DNA of 12,221 nucleotides from an uncultured Coriobacteriales bacterium. GTDB lineage: Bacteria > Actinomycetota > Coriobacteriia > Coriobacteriales > UMGS124. Below are positions 5,097-12,221 of the stretch, piece after piece (positions within the stretch are counted from its first letter, which is position 1; every line of letters starts with the position of its first letter). The stretch is taken from assembly GCA_903789505.1 (NCBI GenBank), contig CAIFEU010000002.1, positions 6,873 through 19,093 of the forward strand, given 5' to 3'. The notes below the pieces were generated by a model. It had not been told where the DNA came from. It made no database searches and saw nothing but the letters and a program-made list of their open reading frames with translations. Made by a program: the position numbers and the translations under genes.

Positions 5097-7037
5097 ATGG
5101 CAATGATGGGTCTCACGAAGAAGCAGGTCGTGACACTGGCGATCATCGTGTTCGGCACGTTCGTCGCCGTGCTCAACTCGACGGTGGTCTCCCCCGCCCT
5201 GCCCCACGTCATGGCGGAGATGCACGTCAACGCCGCCACCGCCCAGTGGCTCACGACCGGATTCACGCTCGTCAACGCCATCATGATTCCCATCACGGCG
5301 TTCCTGCAGGACAAGTTCTCGACGCGCCGGCTCTTCGGCGTCGCGATGGGCGTCTTCACGCTCGGCTCGGTCCTGTGCGCCGCCGCGCCCGGATTCGTCA
5401 TCCTGCTCGTGGGGCGTCTGGTGCAGGCGGCGGGCGAGGGGATCCTGATGCCCCTGGCGGGCACCGTGCTGATGCTGACGTTCCCGGTGGAGCGCCGCGG
5501 GACCGCCATGGGCATCTTCGGCGTCGTCCTGGGGTTCGCCCCCGCGTTCGGCCCAACGGTCGCCGGCCTGGTCATCGACGCATACAGCTGGCGCATCATG
5601 TTCGGTGCCATCGCCGTCCTCGGCCTGGTGACCACGGTCGTGGGCAGCGCCCTCATGCAGGAGACGGCGGGGCTCAACCCCTCCTCGACGCTCGACGTGC
5701 CCTCCGTCGTCCTGTCCACGCTGGGCTTCGGCGGGGTCCTGTACGCGCTCTCCGACCTCGGGTCCAACGGCGTCTCGCCCGCCAACCTCACGGTGTTCGC
5801 CGTGGGGGTCGTCGCCCTGGTGCTGTTCTTCCGTCGCCAGCTCGGGATGGAGACGCCCATGCTGCAGGTGCGCGTGCTCGCGAACAGGCGGTTCATGCTC
5901 GCGACCGTCATCACGATGCTCGTGCAGGGCGCCCTGATGGCGGGCGCCGTCCTGGTCCCGATCTACCTGCAGACCTACCGCGGCTTCTCCGCCACCACCT
6001 CCGGCCTGGTCATGATGCCCGGGGCGATCATCATGGGCCTCATGGGCCTGGTCGCCGGTCGCCTGTTCGACAAGCGCGGCCCGCGCCTGCTCGCGATCGT
6101 CGGCACCGGCCTGCTGGCGCTTTCGACCGCGGCCTTCACGATCCTGTCCGACTCCACCACGCTGGGCTTCCTGACCGCGCTGTACACGGTGCGCCTGTTC
6201 TCGCTGTCGCTGGTCAACATGCCGATTGGCACCTGGGGCATCAACGCGCTCGACAACAGCCTGGTCAACCATGGCAACTCGGTCAACAACACGTTCCGCC
6301 AGGTGGCGGGGTCGCTGGGCACGGCGATCATCGTGAGCGTCTGCACGACGGTGACCGAGGCGTCTGTCGGGGCGATGGACGCGACGCACGCCGGCATCCA
6401 CGGCATCAACATGGCGTTCCTCGTCGCGACCGCGCTGTGCGTGTGCGCGTTCGTGCTGTCGGTCATCTTCGTGCGCAACGGCGACGAGGACGCCTCGGTG
6501 AGCGACCCGACCGGCGAGCGCAAGGGCATCCTCGCGCACGTCATCAAGACCGACGTGTACACGCTGTCCCAGAGCGCCACGGTGCGCGACGCCGTGAGCC
6601 TGTTCGTCGAGAAGCACATCTCCGCCGCGCCGATCGTCGACGACGCCGGCAACGCGGTGGGGTTCGTCTCCGACGGCGACGTGCTGCGCTTCCTCTCCCC
6701 GCGCACCGGGACGATCACCGACCCCATCACCGCGATATCGAGCACGATAAGCTCCGACGACACGCGCCTGCCGCTGCCCGACAAGATCGAGCACCTGATG
6801 TCGGCCAACGTGATGTCCATCGCCACGAAGGGCGCGCTGGGCGTCGACGCCCACGCCGACCTGTCGCACGTATGCCGGTTCCTGGGCGAGAACCACCTGA
6901 AGAAGGCGCCGGTGCTCGAGGGCGGCAAGGTCGTCGGCGTCATCAATCGCTCCGACATCATGAGCTACACGATGCAGGTCGTGCTCGAGCGCGAGGCGCA
7001 GCGGGGGCAGCGGGACGTCGCCGAGCAGCGCGGGTAG
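5097..7037 (+). CDS. DHA2-type MFS drug efflux transporter fused to a C-terminal CBS-domain pair
   Basis: 646-aa inner-membrane protein. Residues about 10-460 hold about 14 hydrophobic segments of the DHA2 (EmrB/QacA/LmrB) drug:H+ antiporter family: VLNSTVVSPALP in TM1, a motif A-like loop QDKFSTRRLFG after TM2, and motif C-like APAFGPTVAG in TM5. After a short charged linker, residues about 479-541 and 566-630 form two CBS repeats (SAAPIVDDAGNAVGFVSDGD; KKAPVLEGGKVVGVINRSDI). CBS pairs usually bind adenosine nucleotides, so transport may be gated by energy or nucleotide state (inference); with 14 TMs the CBS part is cytoplasmic. Start ATG 5097 follows AAGGA by 9 nt; the upstream ATG at 5016 lacks a site. 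The only plus-strand gene. Substrate unknown. Confidence 0.93.
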   Translation: MAMMGLTKKQVVTLAIIVFGTFVAVLNSTVVSPALPHVMAEMHVNAATAQWLTTGFTLVNAIMIPITAFLQDKFSTRRLFGVAMGVFTLGSVLCAAAPGFVILLVGRLVQAAGEGILMPLAGTVLMLTFPVERRGTAMGIFGVVLGFAPAFGPTVAGLVIDAYSWRIMFGAIAVLGLVTTVVGSALMQETAGLNPSSTLDVPSVVLSTLGFGGVLYALSDLGSNGVSPANLTVFAVGVVALVLFFRRQLGMETPMLQVRVLANRRFMLATVITMLVQGALMAGAVLVPIYLQTYRGFSATTSGLVMMPGAIIMGLMGLVAGRLFDKRGPRLLAIVGTGLLALSTAAFTILSDSTTLGFLTALYTVRLFSLSLVNMPIGTWGINALDNSLVNHGNSVNNTFRQVAGSLGTAIIVSVCTTVTEASVGAMDATHAGIHGINMAFLVATALCVCAFVLSVIFVRNGDEDASVSDPTGERKGILAHVIKTDVYTLSQSATVRDAVSLFVEKHISAAPIVDDAGNAVGFVSDGDVLRFLSPRTGTITDPITAISSTISSDDTRLPLPDKIEHLMSANVMSIATKGALGVDAHADLSHVCRFLGENHLKKAPVLEGGKVVGVINRSDIMSYTMQVVLEREAQRGQRDVAEQRG

Positions 7038-7048
7038 CGAGCGGCACC

Positions 7049-7066
7049 GCCGGGAGCCGCGCCGGC
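7049..7066. terminator. Short hairpin between the convergent transporter and rsmA genes
   Basis: GCCGG (7049-7053) and CCGGC (7062-7066) with an 8-nt loop lie in the 55-bp gap between the transporter stop and the rsmA stop. It could serve both convergent transcripts. Only 5 bp and no U-tract on either strand, so this is a weak call. Confidence 0.25.
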
Positions 7067-7092
7067 AGGCGGGCAGTCCGCGCCGGGACGCC

Positions 7093-8049
7093 CTAGACGG
7101 ATGCGGGCCATGCGGACGTGCGCTGCCGCAGCGCCGCATACAGCCGCACGAAGTCGTCGCGCCCGAGCGTCTCGGCGCGCACCGAGCCGTCGATGCCCGC
7201 CTGCCCGAGCGCCCAGTCGAGGTCTGCGGTCGGGCAGCCCGAGCGCGACAGCGAGTTGCGCAGGGTCTTTCTGCGCTGGGAGAACGCAGCGTCGATCAGG
7301 CGCGAGCAGCCCCGGGCGTCCGCCTCGGCGAGCCGCTCGCCGGCAGGCAGGCGATCGATGCGCACGACGGCGCTCTCGACATGCGGGGCGGGCAGGAAGC
7401 AGCTGCGAGGGACCTCGAAACGCCCCGTGACCCGCGCGTGCAGCGCGAGCTTGGCCGTGTACGCCCCGTACTCCTTGGTCCCGACGGGCGCGCAGATGCG
7501 GTCGGCGACCTCGCGCTGCACCATGACGACCTCGGTGAGGACGCAGGGCCAGTCCTGCATCCACCGCAGGATCAGCTTAGCAGCCACCGCGTAGGGCAGG
7601 TTGGCGACGACCTTGTGCGGCATGTCCTGCGCGCGTGCCGCCGCGCCCGCGACCGGGTCTCCCGCCCTGCGCGCCGCATCTCCCCCGCGGAGCCTGCCGA
7701 GGGCGTCGCGCACCTGCTCGGGTGCGACACGTAGGGCGTCGCCAAGCACCAGAGCCAGCCGCTCTGAATAGTCGGCGCAGCTCACCGACAGGGGCCCGCG
7801 CATGTCCTCGTCCGCCTCGATCGCGACGACGGCGGCGACGCGCGGCAGCAGGGCGCTGGTCAGCGTCCCAATTCCCGGGCCGACCTCCATGACCGCCTCG
7901 TCGGCGGATAGCTCCGCGAGCTCCAGGATGCGGCCGACCACGGCGTCGTCGACCAGGAAGTTCTGGCCCAGCTTGTACTTCGCCCTCAGGCCGAAGTCGT
8001 CGAGCAGGGAGCGCGTGGCGCTCACGCTGGCAAGCCTTGAGTATGGCAT
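7093..8049 (-). CDS. rsmA: 16S rRNA (adenine1518-N6/adenine1519-N6)-dimethyltransferase
   Basis: KsgA/RsmA, 318 aa, dimethylates two adjacent adenines in the 3'-terminal hairpin of 16S rRNA late in 30S assembly. Seen: KLGQNFL at 26-32, SAM-binding EVGPGIGTLT at 55-64, the acidic ribose contact E78, GDAL at 103-106, the catalytic NLPY at 150-153, and SCFLPAPHVESAVV further on, as in the family. It is longer than the usual 270-290 aa because of an Ala/Arg/Gly-rich insert at about 118-144, just before NLPY. Start at ATG 8049 has AAGGGA 8 nt upstream. It follows the flavoprotein gene by 71 bp and closes the metG-tatD cluster; this neighbourhood is common in Gram-positive genomes. Confidence 0.96.
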   Translation of the reverse strand: MPYSRLASVSATRSLLDDFGLRAKYKLGQNFLVDDAVVGRILELAELSADEAVMEVGPGIGTLTSALLPRVAAVVAIEADEDMRGPLSVSCADYSERLALVLGDALRVAPEQVRDALGRLRGGDAARRAGDPVAGAAARAQDMPHKVVANLPYAVAAKLILRWMQDWPCVLTEVVMVQREVADRICAPVGTKEYGAYTAKLALHARVTGRFEVPRSCFLPAPHVESAVVRIDRLPAGERLAEADARGCSRLIDAAFSQRRKTLRNSLSRSGCPTADLDWALGQAGIDGSVRAETLGRDDFVRLYAALRQRTSAWPASV

Positions 8050-8120
8050 CGGGTGCGTCCCTTCGTCTTGAGAGGCGTTCGTCGTTCGAGCCCTCGCCGG
8101 GGCAGCCTGGGCTGACGGCG

Positions 8121-8804
8121 TCAGCGGGGGTGCGGGGCGTCCCCGCGGAGGGCGGCGTCAGCGGGGATGCCCAGCAGGTCGTGGGCACGCCGGGCGCGCG
8201 AGAACGGGGGGCGTCGCAGCGCGTCGGCGGACACGTCGACGCCCAGCCGCGCGCAGACGGCACCCGCGTCGTCGCCCGCGCCGCACGAGACGCGGGCGCG
8301 CAGCTCGAAGTCGAGCATGCGCATCGCGGAGCGCAGGCAGGTCGAGAGCGGCTCGTCACCGAACGGGTCGCCGCCCGACCCCACCGCTGCCAGCCCCAGC
8401 GCGCGCCGCCCGTCGTCGGGAAGCGCCGGGTAGGCGCCCCCGCCCGCCGGGCGATAGCGCAGCGCCCACAGCACCTGCATGCGGTCGAGCGCCGCCTTGA
8501 GCGTGGCGGGAGGTCCGGCGAAGTAGACGGGCGAGACCACGACGAGCGCGTCGAGCGCGTCGAGGTCGCCGACCAGTCGCGGGAAGTCGTCGGAGATGAC
8601 GCAGGCGCCCGTCGCCGCGCAGGCGTTGCAGCCCCTGCAGGGCGCGACCTCGTAGTCGCGCAGCGTCAGCCGGCAAGCCCGGCAGCCCGCGCGCCCGACG
8701 GACTCGACGCAGGCGTCGCACGCCGCGTCGCAGCGTCCCCGCGTGAACGGCGACGCGCTCAGCACGCCCACGACCCTCTCGCGCCGCCCGGCGGAGCCCC
8801 CCAT
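8121..8804 (-). CDS. Flavodoxin-like NAD(P)H-dependent FMN reductase / iron-sulfur flavoprotein-like, cysteine-rich
   Basis: 227 aa. The N terminus VVGVLSASPF (11-20) is the phosphate-binding first strand-loop of the NADPH-dependent FMN reductase fold. DALVVVSPVYFAGPPATLKAALDRM then matches the family's second FMN-contacting loop. Between them lies C56-x2-C59-x2-C62-x5-C68, the compact motif that binds [4Fe-4S] in archaeal iron-sulfur flavoprotein Isf and occurs in many flavodoxin-family oxidoreductases (CxGCxxC...C..DD). Five further cysteines, C25, C29, C32, C41 and C44, sit just upstream, which is unusual. Start: ATG 8804 shares one base with the tatD stop (TGATG); GTG 8807 is an alternative. 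Coupled to tatD. Electron donor and substrate are unknown. Confidence 0.8.
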   Translation of the reverse strand: MGGSAGRRERVVGVLSASPFTRGRCDAACDACVESVGRAGCRACRLTLRDYEVAPCRGCNACAATGACVISDDFPRLVGDLDALDALVVVSPVYFAGPPATLKAALDRMQVLWALRYRPAGGGAYPALPDDGRRALGLAAVGSGGDPFGDEPLSTCLRSAMRMLDFELRARVSCGAGDDAGAVCARLGVDVSADALRRPPFSRARRAHDLLGIPADAALRGDAPHPR

Positions 8805-9838
8805 CACGGGCGCCCGCCGCCCGCTTGGCCAGCAGTGCCCTCGGCAGTGGCGACGGGGGGCTGCGACAGCTCCCCGAACGACCCCGGCACCGCGAAGCCA
8901 TGGCGCGCGTCGAAGACCTCGCGCGCGTTGCGCGCGAACGCCTCGTAGAGCGCCCCGCGGTCCTCCCCCAGCGCGCCCGCGCGCAGGGTCGCCAGATAGT
9001 CGCAGGTCACGGCTATGTATGCGGGCTCGCAGGGCGTCCCGCGCAGGGGTACGGGCGCCATATAGGGGGAGTCGGTCTCGGTGAGCAGCAGCCTCGCGGG
9101 GCATTCCGGGCTCGTGACGGCCTCGCGCAGCTGCCCCATCGCGTTGAACGTGACCGCACCCCCGATGCCGAAGCGGCACCCCAGGTCGCGAAAGGTCAGC
9201 AGCGTCGCGAGGTCGAGGTCGAAGCAGTGCATGACCGCGCCCGCACCCGGGGTCCCCACGCGCCGCAGCACCTCGGCGGCGTCAGCGTGCGCCTCGCGCA
9301 CGTGCAGCGAGACGGGAGCGTCGAGTGCTGCGGCCAGCTCGAGCTGCTCCTCGAACACCGCGAGCTGAGTCACGCGCGGCGAGAGGTCGTAGTGATAGTC
9401 CAGGCCGATCTCGCCCACCCCCGCGCACTCCGGCGCCTCGAGCAGCGTGCGCATCGCCTCGTGGGCGTCGCGGTCGAACAGGCGCGCATTATGCGGGTGG
9501 CATCCCACGAGCAGGCGCACGCGCGGGACGGCGACCGAGCGCATGCCCCAGCCGTCGAGCACCGCACGCGCCTCGGCGCCCCAGCCGCGCAGCGCGCCGA
9601 GCAGCGCCTCCGGGTCGCGCGCGTCGTCGGTGGGGTCCACGACCGTCACGATGAGGCCCACGCCCGCCAGCGCGTCGCGCGCGATGGCGACGGCGGGGGT
9701 CAGGCCGCCGGACAGGCACGTCAGATGCGTGTGGCTGTCGTCGATCGGCCCGGCAGGGGCGGGGCACGCCACCGGCACGCCCTTCTTGGTGGCGAAGAAC
9801 GCCTCCGGGCGCGGCACCTCGGCGGGGTCGGTGGCCAC
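8804..9838 (-). CDS. tatD: TatD family metal-dependent hydrolase (DNase-like)
   Basis: 344-aa TIM-barrel amidohydrolase-type protein; TatD enzymes are Mg/Mn-dependent 3'-5' exonucleases linked to DNA repair and turnover. Metal-site motifs in order: DSHTHL (H36, H38), GCHPHNA, GEIGLDYH with E143, SLHVREAH, MHCF, and TETDSPY near the C terminus. It exceeds the usual 255-265 aa by about 30 residues before the first HxH and by a Gly/Ala-rich tail of similar length at the C terminus. The start is GTG at 9838, 2 nt after the metG stop, with GGGGAG in the metG end as Shine-Dalgarno. Placement after metG and ahead of rsmA matches the metG-tatD-rsmA order of many Gram-positives. Confidence 0.92.
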   Translation of the reverse strand: MATDPAEVPRPEAFFATKKGVPVACPAPAGPIDDSHTHLTCLSGGLTPAVAIARDALAGVGLIVTVVDPTDDARDPEALLGALRGWGAEARAVLDGWGMRSVAVPRVRLLVGCHPHNARLFDRDAHEAMRTLLEAPECAGVGEIGLDYHYDLSPRVTQLAVFEEQLELAAALDAPVSLHVREAHADAAEVLRRVGTPGAGAVMHCFDLDLATLLTFRDLGCRFGIGGAVTFNAMGQLREAVTSPECPARLLLTETDSPYMAPVPLRGTPCEPAYIAVTCDYLATLRAGALGEDRGALYEAFARNAREVFDARHGFAVPGSFGELSQPPVATAEGTAGQAGGGRP

Positions 9839-9840
9839 CC

Positions 9841-11508
9841 CTACTCCCCGGCCTTCGCGACTGCCTCGTCGTCCAGGCGCGGGAACAGCGCCTCTCCCTT
9901 GGTCACCGGTTCGCCGCCCTCAAACTGGCCCCAGGCGCACGCGCCGCGCAGGTCATCGCCGGGAACGTCGGGAAGGCCCAGTCGCCTCATGACCTCGGCA
10001 CTCGCGGAGGGCATGATCGGCCACAGCAGCGTCGCGGCGATGCGGATAGCCTCGAGCAGGCCCCAGATCGTGAAGCGCAGGTCGTCGGCGCGGGCGGGGT
10101 CCTTGGCGAGCGCCCAGGGCGCGGTCTGCTCGATGTAGAGGTTCGCGGCCTCGACCAGCCGCATCGCCTCCCGAGCCCCCGCGGCGTAGTCGAAGGCGCG
10201 CATCGCCGCGGCGTAGCGGTCGTATATGCCGTCCGCCGCCTGCGACAGCGGGCTTTCCCGCACGGCGTAGTCGGTCGCGCGCCGAGGCGAGCGGCCGTCG
10301 AAGTACTTGGCCGCCATGTTCAGCGCGCGGCTCACCAGGTTGCCCCAGCTGTTGGCGAGGTCGGAGTTGTAGACCTGCGCCATGCGCTCGAACGAGATCG
10401 CGCCGTCGGCGCCGTGCACGACGTCGGTCATGAAGTAGTAGCGGTACCCCTCGACGCCCAGCAGGTCAATGACCTGGCGCGGGGCGATCGCGTTGCCGCG
10501 GCTCTTGGACATCTTCTCGCCCTTGCCGTCGGCGCCGCGAACCAGCAGGAAGCCGTGCGCCAGCACGTGCTCGGGCACCTCCAGGCCGGCCGCCATCAGC
10601 ATCGCGGGCCAGATCACGCAGTGGAATCGGATGATATCCTTGCCCACGACGTGCGTCTGCGCGGGCCAGCGGCGGGCGAACTCCCGGGCGCCCTCGTCCG
10701 TCGGGTCCCCGTAGCCGACCGCCGTCAGGTAGTTGATCAGCGCGTCGAACCAGACGTAGGTCACGTGACGCTCGTCGAACGGCAGGGGGATGCCCCAGTC
10801 GAAGCTCGTGCGCGTGACGGAGAGGTCCTTCAGGCCTCCCTCGACGAACGAGCGGACCTCGTTGTAGCGAATCTGCGGCTGGATGAAGTCGGGGTGGGCG
10901 TCGTAGAAGTCCAGGAGCGGCTGCTGGAACGCGGAGAGCCTGAAGAACCAGCTGTCCTCGCTGACGCGCGAGAGCGGCCTGCCGCAGTCGGGGCACAGGG
11001 GCTGGTCCTCGGGCCGGTCGCGGTTGACCTCGGCGTGGCGCACGTCGGTGGGCGTGAAGTAGGTCTCCTCGGGCACGCAGTACCAGCCCTCGTAGCGCCC
11101 CTTGTAGATGTAGCCCCGGTCGCGCATGACCTCCCAGAAGTGCTGGACGCTGCGCACGTGGCGCGGCTGGGTCGTGCGGATGAAGTCGTCGTTGGAGATC
11201 TCGAGCTCGCGCCAGAGGTCCTTGAAGTCGGGGACCATCGAGTCGACCCACTGCTGGGGCGTCATGCCGTGCTGAGCCGCCGAGTCTGCGACCTTCTGCC
11301 CGTGCTCGTCCAGCCCGGTCAGGAACTTGACGTCGCAGCCGTCCATCCTGCGGAAGCGCGCCTGCGTGTCGCACACGATCGTCGAGTACGCGGTCCCGAG
11401 GTGGGGCTTGGCGTTGACGTAGTAGATCGGCGTCGTGATGTAGTAGGACGGCTTGCCCGCCGGCTCCTCGTCGGGGGTCGGGCTGGTCTGGCTGGTCTCG
11501 TTGGACAT
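9841..11508 (-). CDS. metG: Methionyl-tRNA synthetase
   Basis: 555-aa class I synthetase that charges tRNA(Met), cytoplasmic. HIGH motif as HLGT at 36-39, KMSKS at 332-336 (GEKMSKSRGN), and a methionine-pocket region with YVWFDALINYL. The connective-peptide knuckle keeps only C144, C172 and C175 (WYCVPEETYF, CPDCGR); the second cysteine of the first pair is Glu, so zinc binding is uncertain. The helical anticodon domain (about 390-530) includes NLYIEQTAPWALAKD. It stops soon after, so it lacks the C-terminal Trbp111-like dimerisation domain of longer forms (about 650 aa). Start ATG 11508 has AGAGGA 9 nt upstream. First gene of the metG-tatD-flavoprotein run. Confidence 0.97.
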   Translation of the reverse strand: MSNETSQTSPTPDEEPAGKPSYYITTPIYYVNAKPHLGTAYSTIVCDTQARFRRMDGCDVKFLTGLDEHGQKVADSAAQHGMTPQQWVDSMVPDFKDLWRELEISNDDFIRTTQPRHVRSVQHFWEVMRDRGYIYKGRYEGWYCVPEETYFTPTDVRHAEVNRDRPEDQPLCPDCGRPLSRVSEDSWFFRLSAFQQPLLDFYDAHPDFIQPQIRYNEVRSFVEGGLKDLSVTRTSFDWGIPLPFDERHVTYVWFDALINYLTAVGYGDPTDEGAREFARRWPAQTHVVGKDIIRFHCVIWPAMLMAAGLEVPEHVLAHGFLLVRGADGKGEKMSKSRGNAIAPRQVIDLLGVEGYRYYFMTDVVHGADGAISFERMAQVYNSDLANSWGNLVSRALNMAAKYFDGRSPRRATDYAVRESPLSQAADGIYDRYAAAMRAFDYAAGAREAMRLVEAANLYIEQTAPWALAKDPARADDLRFTIWGLLEAIRIAATLLWPIMPSASAEVMRRLGLPDVPGDDLRGACAWGQFEGGEPVTKGEALFPRLDDEAVAKAGE

Positions 11509-11700
11509 GGGGCGCATTCCTCTCGTGCTGTGCTTCGTGAGGCGGGTGAGGTTCCGCACCGCCGGTGGTCCGCGGGCAAAGGGCCCGGTGCCGCCGGCTC
11601 GACTGGTCAGCTGCACATCCTACCTCAGCCCGACGCCGGGTTCGCGCGCCGGGAGGCGGCTGCGCGCGAGATGCATCAAGAACGCAGCCCCCAGGTCCCG

Positions 11701-11716
11701 GCGCCCCCGCAGGCGC
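11701..11716 (-). terminator. Short GC-rich hairpin abutting the rsmI stop
   Basis: GCGCC/GGCGC, 5 bp with a 6-nt loop, begins at the last base of the rsmI TAG codon. No U-tract. It lies at the head of the 207-bp gap before metG, which otherwise shows only a weak -10-like TAGGAT on the minus strand at 11622-11617. Confidence 0.25.
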
Positions 11717-12156
11717 TACCGCGCGAGCTCGAGGATGCGCTCGTACACCTTCCCGCGCGTCATCCCGCAGCTCGCCGCGAGGTCGCGGGCGAGCGCGCTC
11801 TTGGGAGTCCCCGCCTCCAGGCCGCGGCGAATCGCGTCGTCGAGGTCGAACGCCGCGCCGCCCCGCAGACGGCCGCGCGCGGCCTCGAGCTCCTCGCGGC
11901 TCGGGGCGTCCACCACGATCGCGACCTCGCCGCGCAGCCCCTCGCGCGCGCGGACGGCAGCCGCGAGCTCGGCAGCGGGGGCGCGCAGCACCTCCTGGTG
12001 CATCTTCGTGAGCTCGCGGGCGAGCGCGACGCGACGAGCGGGCAGCACGCGGGCGATCGCGTCGAGGCTGTCGGCGCTGCGGTGGGGCGACTCGTAGAAG
12101 ACCAGGGCAGCGGGCAGGGCAGCGAGCGACTCCAGCAGCCGGTCGCGGCCCGCCGC
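11716..12156 (-). CDS. rsmI: 16S rRNA (cytidine1402-2'-O)-methyltransferase, C-terminal part
   Basis: About 146 C-terminal residues of RsmI, a tetrapyrrole-methylase-fold enzyme that methylates the 2'-OH of C1402 in 16S rRNA. The diagnostic stretch is VFYESPHRSADSL, then VALARELTKMHQEV and GEVAIVVDAP, followed by a helical tail (DDAIRRGLEAGTPKSALARDLA, VYERILELAR) typical of RsmI. The family is about 280 aa; the N-terminal half would lie further upstream but is missing. Sequence beyond about 12156 reads only Gly/Trp/Arg and lacks the expected GF(x)P motif, so the gene is cut by poor or terminal sequence rather than genuinely short. Upstream of metG in the same direction, 207 bp apart. Confidence 0.93.
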   Translation of the reverse strand, partial: AAGRDRLLESLAALPAALVFYESPHRSADSLDAIARVLPARRVALARELTKMHQEVLRAPAAELAAAVRAREGLRGEVAIVVDAPSREELEAARGRLRGGAAFDLDDAIRRGLEAGTPKSALARDLAASCGMTRGKVYERILELAR

Positions 12157-12221
12157 CCCCCCCCCCCGCCACACCCCCCACACAGAAAAAAAACCCCCGC
12201 CACCCCCCCAACCCCCCCCCC
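12156..12221. other. C-rich low-complexity tail, probably contig-end artefact
   Basis: The last 66 bases contain a run of 12 C (12156-12167), an A8 run and several further C runs, with almost no G or T. They interrupt rsmI exactly where conserved sequence should continue. This composition is unlike anything else in the window and is typical of degraded read ends or misassembly at a contig edge. Confidence 0.8.

Noticed and set aside
4965..7139. A 724-codon open frame on the minus strand across the whole transporter gene (and shorter ones at 4916-5914 and 5975-6961)
   Set aside because: Its product is a His/Asp/Arg/Gln-rich low-complexity chain with no recognisable domain, as produced by reading a GC-rich membrane-protein gene backwards. 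The plus strand encodes a clear MFS-CBS protein with a ribosome site.
8805..9179. N-terminal extension of the flavoprotein gene into tatD
   Set aside because: The extension is in the alternative frame of tatD, arginine-rich and domain-free. The flavodoxin fold begins at residue 11 of the 8804 start.
10466..12211. A 581-codon minus-strand frame across metG and rsmI
   Set aside because: Low-complexity Arg/Pro/Ala product in a shadow frame of two well-recognised genes.
1..12221. Defence system, prophage, integrative element or CRISPR array
   Set aside because: No integrase, transposase, repeat-spacer pattern, toxin-antitoxin pair or nuclease operon was found. Gene content is housekeeping with even base composition apart from the terminal C-rich tail.

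Overview
This window is about 70% G+C. It reads as an ordinary, gene-dense stretch of a high-GC Actinobacteriota chromosome. The gene set (gatCAB, and an rsmI-metG-tatD-rsmA cluster) and the protein style suggest class Coriobacteriia, perhaps an Olsenella/Atopobiaceae relative. The class assignment is inference from sequence character, not from a search. All genes but one lie on the minus strand. No tRNA, rRNA, CRISPR array, insertion sequence, integrase or prophage gene was seen.

Layout from left to right. (1) 1-2068, minus: gatC, gatA and the first 91 codons of gatB, translationally coupled by overlapping stop/start codons. They encode the GatCAB amidotransferase that makes Gln-tRNA(Gln) and/or Asn-tRNA(Asn). 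A leader of about 90 nt with two hairpins and a candidate extended -10 precedes gatC. (2) 2310-2996: a MobA-type molybdenum-cofactor guanylyltransferase. (3) 3100-3594: an Rrf2/IscR-type regulator with cysteines suited to a [2Fe-2S] cluster. (4) 3668-4645: a compact RsmB/NOP2/Sun-type RNA m5C methyltransferase. (5) 4646-5096: a 451-bp divergent intergenic region with no gene. It holds an 11-bp inverted repeat, a further dyad, and candidate promoters for both directions. (6) 5097-7037, plus: a 14-TM DHA2-type (EmrB/LmrB-like) drug:H+ antiporter fused at its C terminus to a CBS-domain pair, the most distinctive protein here. (7) 7093-12156, minus, in transcription order: rsmI (C-terminal part only), metG, tatD, a small cysteine-rich iron-sulfur flavoprotein-like gene, and rsmA. 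metG, tatD and the flavoprotein gene are packed end to end and are probably one operon. The last 66 bases are C-rich low complexity that does not continue rsmI and look like contig-end noise.

Functionally the window is mostly translation: charging of tRNA (GatCAB, MetRS), rRNA modification (RsmA, RsmI, the RsmB-like enzyme), and a TatD nuclease. Accessory metabolism is interleaved: Moco maturation, redox/Fe-S sensing, and drug efflux. I do not see a new multi-gene system. The best leads are the MFS-CBS fusion with its dyad-marked promoter region, the cysteine-dense flavoprotein inside the tatD-rsmA cluster, and the structured non-coding DNA at 4770-4849 and in the gatC leader.
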